From contig NC_079487.1 in NCBI RefSeq assembly GCF_020520425.1, positions 132,578,385 to 132,642,384 on the forward strand: a DNA stretch of 64,000 bases, in the 5' to 3' direction. Source of the DNA: Spinacia oleracea (Eukaryota > Streptophyta > Magnoliopsida > Caryophyllales > Amaranthaceae). The notes below the pieces were generated by a model that saw nothing but the letters and a program-made list of their open reading frames with translations, was not told the origin of the DNA and searched no databases. Both the position numbers and the translations under genes were made by a program. Below are positions 12,245-24,756 of the stretch, piece by piece (position 1 is the stretch's first letter; each line of letters starts with the position of its first letter).

Positions 12245-15100
12245 ATCTGTTCTTCAACAGAAAATTGTATCCAAGGTTAGTTAAGAGCTACCACCTCATA
12301 TTTTGTTGTAAATGTTTGAATTATCTACATTCAGGGGAGGATGCCGTTAATACCAGGGTTATGCAGTTAATGTTTATTTTTAAAAAAATCAAGCAACGGA
12401 TGAATCAGATGATTGAACTAACTTGCTGGTAATGAGTGTGTCCATAGTGCCACACTTCTTGGCTTAGTAGTCGTGAGTTCGAACCTAGTTAGTCCATTTT
12501 CCTACACTTCCAACTTCTAGTTTTTTTCCTTTATTATTTTATGATATTGGTAGCCATGTTTCTGAACAATTGCTTTCTTACTTCAACATCTCTATTCCAA
12601 TCTCCTCATCCAATTATTAAAACTATTGTTTATATAGGATTACTTTTGGACCACAGAATAATACCGTATAAGGGACCCAAATAGTCGTCGATGAAATATA
12701 CAGGCTATGAAAAACGGGTTTGGATTTTGTCTATATAAGTTTGCATACCCTATAAAGTAAATCCTAGATACGCCACTGTCTATGTTGGATAGAATGTTAT
12801 CCTCATTGTGGGTTGTGCAATTCCGTGAAGCATAAAGAAGATAACTTAAACTCTGAAAGCACTGCTTAAATATAAATGTATATTAAGCTCTCTTTGCCGT
12901 CCATGCCTCGACATTTTCTTATTTCAACCCTTGGTCCTTTTCATTTTATTATGTTATCGGTTATTCAAAGCAAGTGTCAGTTTTTGGATGAAAGGAAAGG
13001 CCAGCTTTGCAAAATTTTGTAAACTATCAGTCTCCCTTTCCATTTGATTTGAAATTCCAAATTGTGTTTCATAATCTAGTTAGAGGTCCACAATCATTTC
13101 CGGTTTCCAGGAAGAATGTTCCATTAGTATTACTTGGGGCATTATCATACATTGCACAAACTTCTCAGACATTTTGCAACAATCTAGAGAGAAATTGATA
13201 GAGGAAAACAGGGAATTATTCCTCCTCTGAGTCATCACAGTATATCTCAATTTTCTTGTGCAAGACATTTGTTCATTGAGAAATCTGGCTACATTGATTA
13301 ATGTTGCCTATATTTTAGAAAATTAAATGCAAATTCCATAAGATATGGTATCCGGCACCACCTGAGGATGATGATAAAGATTGTGATTGCAAATATGACA
13401 AATTGTGAACTTAGATGGTGGTGTTGTCTTTGTTGATCAATACTACCCAACAATTGTTTCCAGATAATGAGTTTGTCCACGTTTATGTACTTCCTTTTTT
13501 TGTTTAGGTTGTTAAGAACATTATCATTTTGTTACATTAAGTTGTCAAAGAATCCCGAATTTTTCAAATGAAATTGCAGACTTCCACCAACTGTAAATTA
13601 TTTGTGGAGAAGGTGGGAACTTGACAGACAGATCGGGGGATTGAGAATTTCGACACATGATTGCTGAGCAGAAAGAAGGTGATGAGGAAGCAGCCTGATT
13701 TGGGCAAAAGATAAAAGATGGAGAGACAGGATTTTTTCAAGGTGAAAATCAACAACCGTTTACACTTATGAGAAAGAGAGTTGTATCTCCTTTGGAATGC
13801 TGGTTGGAAACTGTTTGTATGTAACTTTAGTGTAAAACAAAGATTTCAGCCTTGTGAATATTCGAATCTTGATCCATGTATCAATATCATGTATGTATAA
13901 GAGGTGTGGATATACAGATGTTTCAGTTGAAATTCAATAAGTATTCATTGGTAATTTTGTCTGGAAAGATTGTGTTGCAATTCTTTAGTAGGATTGTGGT
14001 TCTGAGTCTGCTGCACTCCGAAAATGCAGATTCATGTGTGTTGTTTTTAACTATTAAGCAATCACCATCTAGGTATAGATGTAATTCAGATTTTGGTTAT
14101 AATACGAGTACATCTAGAAAACAAAACGCGATACAATAATTGGTAATGGTGAAAAACTAGCATTCAGTGAATGATGCAACAAATTTTGACCAACTTTACA
14201 TCAGTTCTGAACCTCTCAGCTAACATATTGTGGCTTCCTAGATCTGTCCAGGTTAAATCCATTCATCAGTTGTTCCTGCTAAACAACTAAGCCCAGTTGA
14301 GAAATTATACAGCCTCTTTACAAATGCATTATATTCACACGAGAAAGCAACAAAAACTGGGAATCAAGATAACCTTTTGGATTGCACAAGGTTGAGTTAT
14401 TCAACCACGACAAAGGCATGCAAAGATGGAAGACGGGCCAAAACCTAAATGCCTATAAACTTTACAACATATTAGAAGTTCTGCAAATCGTATCTCTATC
14501 ACATATATATGCATTTCTGTATGTCAAAGAAGTTCTCACATGCCGTCTCAAATCTTGGATAGCACAGCACTGCACTGACAAAAGTGCCGTCTCCAAATCT
14601 TGGATAGCGCTGACTGACCCAAGGTCGGACCTGAAATAGAGTTTGAAGTCAGAGACAAGCTGGATTTTGATTCTTTGTTTCAACTGAAAAAAAACAGAAA
14701 CTAAAAAGTGATCAAACAAAACACAGCTGCCACATAAAACTAGTAATTTGCAAACAGAAAACCTCTCCAATTCAGATTATCAAATGGTCCTTCCAAATTG
14801 TTCTTCACAAAAAACAATATTGTTTCTCTCAAGACTCAAACTCACATTATTGTTTCTCTCATTACCCAAACAGCTAATTTCCTTAAACCAATAACTGACG
14901 GCGAAAGAAGTATATGAACCCCCCAAGTAGCAGCAGACACATTCAAACTTTGAAGTCCCCATCTAATTAAGCTGGCACCAGATGTCAAAGTCACCAATTC
15001 AGGAATGAACTGTGCTTCTACTGAATGTCTTTATTGAAAATATTACTACCAAAAAAAAAAATCCACACCTACAAGAATGCCACGAGAAAATATGTTTCTT
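12245..15100. other. 3' UTR of the 10.27-kb gene and spacer to the convergent RING-CH gene
   Basis: A likely 3' UTR intron runs 12276-13579 (donor AAG|GTTAG, acceptor AAATTGCAG), with a terminal untranslated exon from 13580 to roughly 13900. From 13900 to 15100 I see no gene. The last part presumably contains the 3' UTR of the minus-strand RING-CH gene, whose stop is at 15101-15103. A short partial duplication (CAAATCTTGGATAGC) occurs at about 14549 and 14593. Confidence 0.45.
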
Positions 15101-18100
15101 TCAGTAGAGGCCCAACATTCTCAGCTCTGCTATGTGGTTAGGGTCAAGTTCAGGAACCTCTTTACTCTCACGGTCTTCCACTATGTACTCCTGCACAGAA
15201 TTTAAACTTTAAAATTAAAATGCATGCAACAGGGACCTTAGTAAGACCACTTAAAGCAAATGAATTTCAGCTTCTGTCACAGAAAGACAAAGCAAGGAAA
15301 AAAACAGAATTATAGAAGCATTGTACTATGACAAGGAAAGCTATGGAGTATCACTTAAGATTATCATCAAGCAGAAAATATATGAGACTGTTTTAGACAT
15401 GTAGATTGGATGTGATGTACTAATAATATTATTCAGAACTCCAACCTTAATATCAACGGTTTCTTGTTTGATGTTACAAAGCACGCCATCCAACTAGGAG
15501 AAATAATTCCATTGCTCAAGGCTTCCAAATTATTAACAATCGAAATAAATGTTTAAAGGAAGTAGTTACCACCTTTGTCAATTCTTGTTTTGCAAGAACA
15601 TGATAGTGGCGTTCGTTGATCCTCTGTCCACATATAATCGCTATGAAGAAACCATAGAGCAAGCCAACGAGAATAATGGCCAAAACTGCAAAATTGCACC
15701 AAGTATGAACAGTCAAGCACTTCATTAAGTTAGTACATATTCACTGACAAAATTACCAGTCACATAGAAATATGTTATACAATGGGAAAAGTGTAAGTAT
15801 TCGCATATAACTGTACAGTAACAGAAAAACTTGCAAAATATCATATCATAACAAAATTCTTTACATAATGGAATTACGTACCAGCCATAATATAAAACCC
15901 ATATGGGTGTTCTTGATAACCAAACATTTCGCGTAGTTCTTCGCCATAGAATCTGTAAACCAGAACGCCTAACATGGCCACGATCTGTTTGCAAAACTTA
16001 ATTAGAATTTTCCTACATGCCAAAACAAACAAGTCGTACTAACTGCAAGCCGGGTATATGTAATACACAAAAAACACACATGCACATAGGTAGGTATGCA
16101 TGCCAGTATAGTTAATTGCTGTCCAGTGAGATTAGTCTAACTTAGAAGTTCTCATAACATGTATGCCTAATACAACATCCAATAAGTACTTCAAAAGCAG
16201 GTTACACTGCATAGATAAATTATAAAAATCCCGCTATGTGGCCCAGGATTCTCCCAAAAGAATCCATGAGAATAGATTTAATTTTGGTAATCATTTGTAA
16301 TTTTTGGCAAAAAATGTTGGGTGCAGGGCTTGAAGAGTTGTCCAGCAAAACATTGGTTAACTCATTTCTCCCAACCCACACATAAAAATTGGCTAAAACG
16401 GATGAACCTATATCCTCTAAGAGGAAACTTGAAGTCCGAGCTTTTTGGCATCTACAAAGGGACAGTTCAAACACTCCAGGCAAGTAGAGGCAGGAAGTGA
16501 TATGTTTGAACTTTGCCTCTACAGTTTTACTTACTTTTACCTACTAGGCTACTATAATACTCCGTATTCTATTGTCAAAAGAAAACAATTTTGTACAGGT
16601 CAATCGTTACCTTATAAAAAATATAGAACTAAGAGAAGATGGTCAGCTTTTTCAGTACCAGCTGTAGAGGACTGGAGATGCCTAACCATACCCTTTTAGA
16701 AAATATAGTACAGAATGGTAATGGAACTCATACTCGTCAAACTGAAATATGTATTTGAAAAGGAAGTTTTGTCCTGTCCTATTAGCATCATGGCTTTGGT
16801 TAGGACTTCAGTGCATCCTATCCCCTTAAAAGTTCAATTGAAAAACTCATCATAGGAGGAGTTATAAGTGCCATGACTCAAAGTCACTCCAACAGAATTT
16901 AGGCGCATAGTCCCCAAAAAGGAAAATCACTTACAGCCAAATTTACCAAAAATGCTGATTAGGAACTCAGCCAAAATCTGACTAAACCAGAGTATGAATA
17001 TGCATACTGATAGTTTTTGTGTGTAATGATGTTGAATACTCCTCAGTATCTTTTAGTTGTTTTATATTGACTTTTGCACTATTCAGATGCTCATCTTTGA
17101 CCTCATCTTTTATATGTAAGGCAAAACATGGCGATACGGAATCTTGTTAAATTCATCGCAACATATATTTTCAAAATGTAACTTTTATTATTTGTACTGA
17201 AAGTTAAGTATAGATATTAGTGGTCATGTTGGCAAACATGCTAATTCAATATGGCAGAACTAAAGAAGCAGAGGAAGTACTCTACAAAGCATCCTGTCAT
17301 GTCACTATACCAGCTGGACAACTATGAAAATGAACGCGTGGTCTCTCGCAACAAGGAACTGAAACTTCAATCTCAACCACCAGCGATCGGATGGGACATT
17401 TGCTCGCAATAAGAACCTTGCCCGGCATTCTGTGCAATGAGCAAAAGCAAAGCCCTCCTGAGAATATGACGTGACCGGGAAAATATATCAAGTTAGTCTT
17501 CCAGAGATGAAATTTTGTATAAAAGAAACTATGATGAGCAAAATGATTACTCGTCGCAGTGAGTAAATTATGGACATTCTTATGCTATTTTCCAGCTTGT
17601 CTTCACAAGCAATTTAATATCAAGCAACAATTGTTTCTAGAGCACAGATAGAAGGAGTAAATGCCAAGAAAAAAAGGCCAAAGATCAAAGAGTAAATGCA
17701 ATTTGTGAAGACCTATTACGATACAGTTTTTGTAAATAACTACCTTAACATGTGTGTTTCTGTAAATAACCACATAATATGATGAAAAGAAATGGTACCA
17801 TTATCTAAACACGATTTCCATCCAAATTTCTGTTCGTAGGTCCACATCCAACCCCTCCCCTTCCTTTATATGTCTTCTTCCCACCTTTCTTAAAATGTTG
17901 AGAATCAACTACTCATTACTTTCAGTTACCCCCCAATGGCGACAAGTGACACAAGTCTCATTTCCCTGTACAGCTGTACCACAATTGATATCGCTATTTA
18001 TCATTGGGTTCCATGTCATTTTTATTTTATTTTTAATCTTTAGATTCGATTTGGGAAACCCATTCTCTCTCATCAATCATCTCCTCTCATAATAAATAAT

Positions 18101-19907
18101 TACCTTCATCAAAGTTCATCTCCGGCGAGTCAATTACCAGTTTTACCACTGCTAATGTTCATCTCAGAAAGTAAATGCCACCGCGATTTATACCATATAA
18201 ACCAGACCTTAAATTAACAAATAAACCAAAATCCCAATTACAGTATCCCTGGTTGACTCTCCACTGAAAATAGCCAAAAGCATAGTCAAATCCGCTACAC
18301 GTGGATTCGCTGGATTAAATTGGGAACCCGATTGCAGTTTTCCGAAATGTTCGACTGACGGGAAGTTGTAGTTCTCCGATCATGAAGGTTGGGGATCATA
18401 AGAATTTTTACAAAGAAAGGTCAGGTCTTTAGAATCTATACAGATAAAGAATATGATTTAGAAAGGTTCTAGGAGAAAGACAATCGGAAATGGTTCAAGA
18501 AAGGGAGGAAGAAAAAAGACAGAGAAGAGAAAGGGGGGAAAGAGGTCAGATGTGGCCATGTGGGTAATATAAACGGAAATTTGAACGGAACCGTGTTTAG
18601 GTAGCATTAGTGCATTACCAACAACAAAAATCATATGAGGTAGGCATTATAAAATTGTGACATAATAGCTAGTGGTTCACAAATTTGTCTGAAATATATG
18701 AGGACGAACCTTGGCATAACTTTACAAGATTTTATTAAAAGGAACATTGCAGTCAAGAATTACAATAAATTGAGATAATGAGATAGAGCGGGGAGGGGAG
18801 GGGAGGGGAAATAACAACGTTCTATTCATTATGCCGTAAATCAGTCACCATTAAGTATGGCGTGTAGGAGTCCTACAAAGACATTAAAAGATAAGTATGC
18901 CTTATCCTAACTGGATTACAAATAAGCCTAGTAGCTTCCTTAAAATGCCAAGCGATCCATTGTCACCCTACCATCAAAATAACTATGTAGCCCATGTAAC
19001 TGACCAAAAATGGTATCATATAAAAAGTTTTAAAATGATATTGCTACCCTACAATCAAAATAACTCCTACTTTGAGGCATAGTAAAGATGTAAAATCTTA
19101 AATATAGGCGAATAATTATGGACTTCTGGTATTCCAACCTGATCCCGTAAAATTACCTTCAATCAAATGTGGCTTATTATTTAGGGATGGAAGGAGTGAT
19201 AACACTTCTGGCTACAAGCAAAGTACTTGTGTCTTATATACGATAAAAAAAAAAACGATGACACAACATGGTTGCATGTGTAGTGATGCGTACACCACTT
19301 TTGTCTTTAACCAAGAGCTTCAAGGAATGAATTCAAGCACATACCTTCGTGGACCTCCAATTGTCAAGGCACGATCTATGGACATACTTCTGAGTGCCTT
19401 TGCAATGACAAGGAGCAATTAAATCTTCTCCTGAAACATGTAATAACATATTAATCCTTCACATCAAACATAACATAACATCTAAAAAGAGTAAAAATAG
19501 AATCAGTTAAGAGATAACAAAGTTATATAAGCTGCAAACATAAAGTGAATACAGCACAGGGTCCTTGGACAAAAGATAATCATTCAGTTAGGTATAATTC
19601 TATAAATATGATAAGCAGCAACATGATCAGAGGAAGGAAATAGATAGTACTAGTATAAACTATGTAGTTTTAGAGGTGGTAAAATACCTCCATTTTCAAG
19701 GCATATCCGGCATTGTGCTTGTTCTGAGTTCACTAGATTGCAGTTCTCGTCAGCATCAACATCTGTCACGACCAAAGAATCCCCAACAACAGTTCTAATT
19801 TCAAAAAGAGAATGTTCCTGACACTCTTCAACTATATGGGACTCGGACAAGATTGGTTCTGTTTCCGAACTATCTTCTCCACGGCTGCCATTCGAAGCTA
19901 ATTGCAT
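15101..19907 (-). CDS. Membrane-anchored RING-CH (RINGv/MARCH-like) E3 ubiquitin ligase
   Basis: Six coding exons on the minus strand: 19907-19688, 19430-19345, 17457-17311, 15984-15882, 15685-15573 and 15190-15101. They give 252 residues with frame kept throughout. The RING-CH (C4HC3) finger is complete: C66, C69, C81, C83, H91, C94, C110, C113. Two hydrophobic segments follow (about 143-161 and 182-203), then a cytosolic tail ending ELRMLGLY. Family knowledge: these proteins transfer ubiquitin to membrane substrates from endomembranes; the substrate is not predictable. The closest Arabidopsis relatives are the AT2G02960/AT1G14260-type genes. The exon 5 donor is ambiguous: use of GTAACT (exon end 15570) instead of GTGGTA would add one Val. 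The leader lies upstream, to about 20930, and contains a spliced uORF. Confidence 0.88.
17037..17279. mobile_element. Degraded Stowaway-type MITE, upstream part of intron 3 region
   Basis: Located just downstream (gene sense) of the 17311-17457 exon. The left end (TACTCCTCAGTATCTTTTAG) and the right end (CTAAAGAAGCAGAGGAAGTA) are imperfect inverted repeats in TA context. The interior has the TTGACTTTTGCACTATTCA motif usual in this MITE family. About 243 bp, visibly diverged, therefore older than the copy at 21141. Confidence 0.6.
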
Positions 19908-19914
19908 TGCGGAG

Positions 19915-20935
19915 GCTATAAAGAGTTAAAATGTACAAATCATGCCTTGATGTATAAGGCTTGCTAACCATTTCAATAGTCAATAATAGAGAAACCTGCA
20001 ACAAGAAAAAGGATTGTTGTAAAAACCAATATCCATAGTCCCATAAAATGCAAGATGGTCGATTATCATATATCGCCTTCTCGGTCCTATAGACAAGTTC
20101 AAACACAAATTGGTGTTCATCAACCCAATGCATACGATACAACAACAATAACTCAGTATAATTTCCGTTGAGCCGACGTTTTGGAGGTCCACATGTTGAC
20201 ATATATCTACTTAAATGTTTGGGAATTGGGAGAAAGCTTTAAAAATCCAGCATAATTTAACTCAAATTAACTAAATAAGTGTTTTATATATCATAGGTGA
20301 ATAACTACCTTCTCCATTTCTAACAATTTGCAAATAAAGTAGCTACTATAAATTCCTATGTGCAAAATTAAACTCCAAGCATCGCCTTCACGCCAAAAAT
20401 AGTACCAATTTACTTTAGCTCGCCAACTCCAACAATCAAAAGACAAAACTTTGAATCAAAAAAGTAAAATTCTGCGACCATCCTAAGATAAATTGTCACA
20501 AAATCAATAATTCAATTTCAAAATGCGGATCATAGATCAGCACAACCAATACAAAAAAATTAAACACCAAAAAAGGAAATTGCAATAAATGCAATCAGAA
20601 TAAGGATCTCCTCAAATCAAAACTGAAAAATTAAAGAGCTCAAACTATAATTTTTTTTTTAAAAAAAATAGAACATAAAATCACCTGATGATATCCGCCA
20701 TTGTTGCAAACTCGAAAGTCACCGACAATCAAAAAAAATGTGCGATTTTTTAGGGTTCGTGTAAAAAAAAAAATCACGAAAATGGCGGATTTGGGAGTGA
20801 CAGTGATGAGAAGAAAATCTGAGCTAAAGCAAAATTATCAAAAGATTAAGGAGGAGATAGAGAAAAAAAGAGGGGAAAAGGTGAAAAGGGGAAGAAGCTG
20901 AACGAGTGCGATTCGGGGTGAAGTCGCAATCAGGT
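19915..20935 (-). promoter_or_regulatory. 5' leader of the RING-CH gene with spliced uORF
   Basis: Minus-strand sequence from about 20935 to 20685 is pyrimidine-rich with no ATG until 20701, where ATGGCGGATATCATCAG is cut by a good donor (GTGATT). Two acceptors precede the main ATG. The one at 19995 gives a uORF of 10 codons (MADIIRFLYY then stop). The one at 19915 gives a uORF of 20 codons that overlaps the main start out of frame. Neither joins MADII to the main frame, so the main protein start is taken at 19907. Confidence 0.5.
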
Positions 20936-21037
20936 GAGAATATTTTGTGGAGTGAAATGCCACGTTATCGTTTTTGGGTTGGATTTAAGATTTTGTTAAA
21001 AAACGATGACGTAATCATTTCTCTAATTTTTAACTAA

Positions 21038-21714
21038 CTAGCTTTTGAGCCTGTTCAATGAACGGTCGATTATATAGGGATTGTTAAGCCGTATTTTAAA
21101 GTGCTGATTATATTGATAGTTTGTGATTTTAGTGGGAATATACTCCCTCCGTGTTCCATAATGTTCCTCAGGTTTACTATTCATATGGTCAAAGTTTAAA
21201 AACTTTGACCGTAATTAATAGTATGATTAGAAGTATAAATGTTAACTTGTGTGATATCATTGGATTCGTTTCAATATAAATTTTCTAAATATCAATTTTT
21301 TATAACTTTTACTAATACGAAATTAAAATTATTAACGGTCAAAGTAGTGCATTGGAGACCGCGCATAATGCAAAAGTGAGGAACATTATGGAACGGAGGG
21401 AGTATGATTTATATAGAGGTGAAATTTAAAAGTTGAAAATATATAGATTAGATGGTGAATTAATATTGAGTGTTAAAGCGGGAAATGGAGTGCATGACGT
21501 TGAATGAATATATGAATTAAATAGTAAATTGATGTTGAGGGAGGAAGATCAAGTGGAAGAGGTGTTGAAGATGTAAAATAAATATTTCGTATAACAAACA
21601 ACAAAATTAAAAAAAAATGGATGAAAGATGGAGGTGACACGTGTGGATGAAAGATGCAGGTGACACGTGTCGTCTAACAATCAATGGTCTTCCTTTTTAA
21701 ATACTAGGTATAGA
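21038..21714 (-). mobile_element. Non-autonomous Helitron
   Basis: Read on the minus strand, it begins TCTATACCTAGTATTTAAAA with a host A immediately before it. It ends with a subterminal hairpin (CCGTTCA/TGAACAGG), eight spacer bases and CTAG, followed by a host T. Insertion between A and T, a TC start, and a CTRR end after a hairpin are the Helitron hallmarks. Internally there is a 26-bp doublet containing GACACGTGT (about 21620-21672). It carries no helicase gene. It is interrupted by the MITE at 21141-21404. Confidence 0.75.
21141..21404. mobile_element. Stowaway-type MITE nested in the Helitron
   Basis: A near-perfect inverted terminal repeat of about 28 bp lies in TA context. The left end is TACTCCCTCCGTGTTCCATA and the right end is TATGGAACGGAGGGAGTA; the only visible difference is a 2-bp gap. 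Length 264 bp. The tight similarity of the two ends suggests a relatively young insertion, later than the Helitron it sits in. Confidence 0.88.
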
Positions 21715-22666
21715 TCTTTCTATTTTCATTCCTCTGGGCATGGTGCACTAATAATTTCACGGTGTGCAGTGTACTAATAATTTTTAGCGTAATTAATCAG
21801 CTAATGATGAAGAAAAAGATCTAGTTGTGTATTGATTTTTGGATTTGGGGTTTCAATTTGGGAAGGTGGTTAATCGGACACTAATTTTGCATCACTTCCG
21901 TAATTCTATGACGATACCATCTATATGACCACATATTTACAATAAATAAATCTGAATAATAGTCAAAACTCGGGCAACGCCCGGGACACACACTAGAAAA
22001 TTTTATTAAAATGAAAATTTTTATCACTAGAAAATAAATAACTTTTACATATATCGGCTTAACTTTTACTCATTTTGAGTTAACTTTTACTGCGGTGTAT
22101 CACTTTTATACTCCGTACTTCGTATAAGAACTTGTGAAACAGGACAAATTATTTTTTTACCACCTACAAAAATCGATAAATCATTTTTTATCACCCAAAA
22201 AAACAAAACTTGTACATTCCCACCTTAAAAAAAATAAAGCTTGTTTTTTTACCACTGAAAACGAAAAAAATAGATGAAACCTCTATGTGCGGCTACCTAA
22301 TCCAATTTCCCTCCAACTTTTAATCCCCGTGTGATTTTATTTAACTATTTCTCTCTTCTCTATTTACATCCATTAGAATTTGTCAAATTTGTGAAATAAT
22401 GATGGTAAAATTTTTGTGAATTCATGAAAGATAAGAGAGCGGGAGAAGAGAAGAAAGTTAAATACATGAAACCGTGGAAGAAGATAACATATCAGAAATA
22501 TTACTGTTATTGTGGCCCCACATAACATTTTTATCTATTTTTCCATTTTTCAGGTGATAAAAATAAGTTTTTTTTTTTTTTAAGTTGAAAAATATAAGTT
22601 TTAGTTGCTATGGTAAAAAATAATTTATGGAATTTTCTAGGTGGTAAACAATTTATCCTATGAAAT

Positions 22667-22990
22667 ATGTTAGTCTTGTCCATAAGTTTCTAGAGATGCC
22701 GGATAACCTCTTAAATAAAGCGATATTGGTAAATTTGTCATGATATTTCCAAAATTAAACGCATCGTACGAAATTAGTGTAGAAGTATATAGAAGATCTA
22801 GTCCTAATGGAAGTATAGTGGAACTTTCACTTCTATGCTCAAATGGCTGTAGGGTCTTAGCAAGGAAGCCTATAAATAGGCCGTTCATCCTCATTGTACA
22901 CCTATCCATACAAATGTAAACTCAAAGAAGCACTCAACTTCTTTTGAAGCAATCTACTCTCTATTTTGCGTAGTTTTCCACATTTAGTCT
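22667..22990 (+). mobile_element. Possible solo LTR of a Copia-type retrotransposon (fossil)
   Basis: The stretch has the layout of a plant Copia LTR: a TATAAATAGG promoter motif at about 22870, then CATTGTACACC and an AG/CT-rich transcribed part. No internal retrotransposon sequence is attached, and the exact termini and target duplication could not be fixed. It is treated as an old relic. Confidence 0.3.
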
Positions 22991-23552
22991 TTCTTAGCGT
23001 CTCACTTATCAAAGTTTAACTTTTGATTGGAGTGACTTACGAAAAAATCCAATGTCAAGAATTACACACAGTTGCGATAAATCAAATCCGTCTATGTAAA
23101 TTAAAATATAATAATGAAGAAATTACGTTCATTTGAATCGATGGAAATATGAAGAAACTAGGAATGAGAGTGAATTGTTCTCAATCACATTGAAAGGAAT
23201 GGGGGGTGATGAAATGAGAGATGGTTGTGCCTATATTATAAGGTAGATGGGTTGGAAGGTTTTGTCCATAACCCAAGGACTATTCCATCATCTCCACCGT
23301 AAAAGTTGCATAGAGCATATAACCGGTAATTTTGATTAATGGTATGAGTTTAGTAGATGGTTGGAATTTGTAGTAATTGACGAAAATTAGAAAGTAGAAA
23401 GAACAAAACGTTAATTGTTTTGTAATGGATTAAGCCAAATTATTAAATAACTTTGATGGATTGTTGTATACGTTTACGAAAATGGGTGGAATCGAATATA
23501 AAAGTTTATGCTTAAACAAGAAGCTAACTTACCTAACCTTATTCATCAACGG

Positions 23553-23586
<34 letters not shown>

Positions 23587-24756
23587 ATAGAATAAATAAA
23601 TAACAAGATCTAGGGTTATTAATCTATAATTGAAAATGATCAAATGAGATACCTCTTTTTTATTAAAATGATAAACTTCGGCATATCCATTCTTTTAGAG
23701 GTCTGAGTTATAATTGTTAACCTAATATAGTATGCAAGTGGATTAGTGGAACAAGTGGTTAAATCTTTCGGCAAAAAATTGAGTTTTATGGTTACTGAAA
23801 CACAAAGCACACCCACAAAATACTTGCCAAAATCACATCTCCCAACTACAATATTACAGGAAGATTAATTATTCTTAAGTTCATCAAACACGAGAGAGAA
23901 AGACCTCTGATCGAGACAAATTAGGTCTTCTTCAGCAAAATTAGCGGTAAAGAGTAATTTTTAGCGGTTGAGCAAACATGTAGTGGTGAGAGTAGCGGGT
24001 AACGATAACCTAGAAATGAGTAACATTTACATCGTAACTGTTAAACCAGTTGTTGATAGAACGAGTGTTCGACAAATGTAGCGATTGAGATTGTAAAAAA
24101 CAAAACTCCGTAAAAGCTATTTTCTACGTGTATTTTAAAAAGCTGTGTTATAATATGATTAAACATTTGCCGCTACTATACGGAGATGCTAATATATGAA
24201 GTATAGCGATTGAGAAAAGTTACCAACCCCACCACCTTTACTGTTAATCACTAACTCGAAACAATAATTTATAGGAAGAACTTGAAATTGTTAGAAGAAT
24301 AACGGTATTGATGAATTATTTTTTCAAATTTCCCTAAATTTTTTCACTCAAGCGAATCTATATCATTAAAGCAGAATGATGGTAAACGTGAAGCCTCCAT
24401 AATCCCATCCCTCAACTCTCCTTCCTCGTTATTTTAGGAAATTTCGGACCATTAAATTAAAAATAAAAAGAAAAGGAAAAGGGCCAAATCAGTAGCACAT
24501 TCACGGACACAATTACTTGGGTCTTTAATATGGCAAGAACAACAATTAAGCAGCTAAAATGGTAATACTCACTGTCTAATTCCAGAATAATATGGCAACG
24601 AGAATAATTCAAACTACACAATCGAATTATTCCGGCAATTTACTAAATCAAAAGCAATAATCACGCACTTAATTAGGTCTTGAATATGGCAAGAAGAACA
24701 ATTACCCATCGAAAATGGTATTGACTCACTGACTAATTTCAAAATCTTTCAAAACC

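Noticed and set aside
12450-12500. tRNA-like TGGCTTAGTAG and GAGTTCGAACC
   Set aside because: The two boxes are only about 10 bp apart, too close for a pol III promoter or a tRNA. At best it is a SINE scrap.
20780-20901. Plus-strand basic frame MADLGVTVMRRKSELKQ
   Set aside because: It is complementary to the pyrimidine-rich leader of the RING-CH gene. The Lys/Glu richness follows from the purine-rich strand.
23551-23584. Poly-A tract of more than 30 bases
   Set aside because: Considered as a retro-insertion tail, but no flanking duplication or element body was found. Treated as a simple homopolymer.
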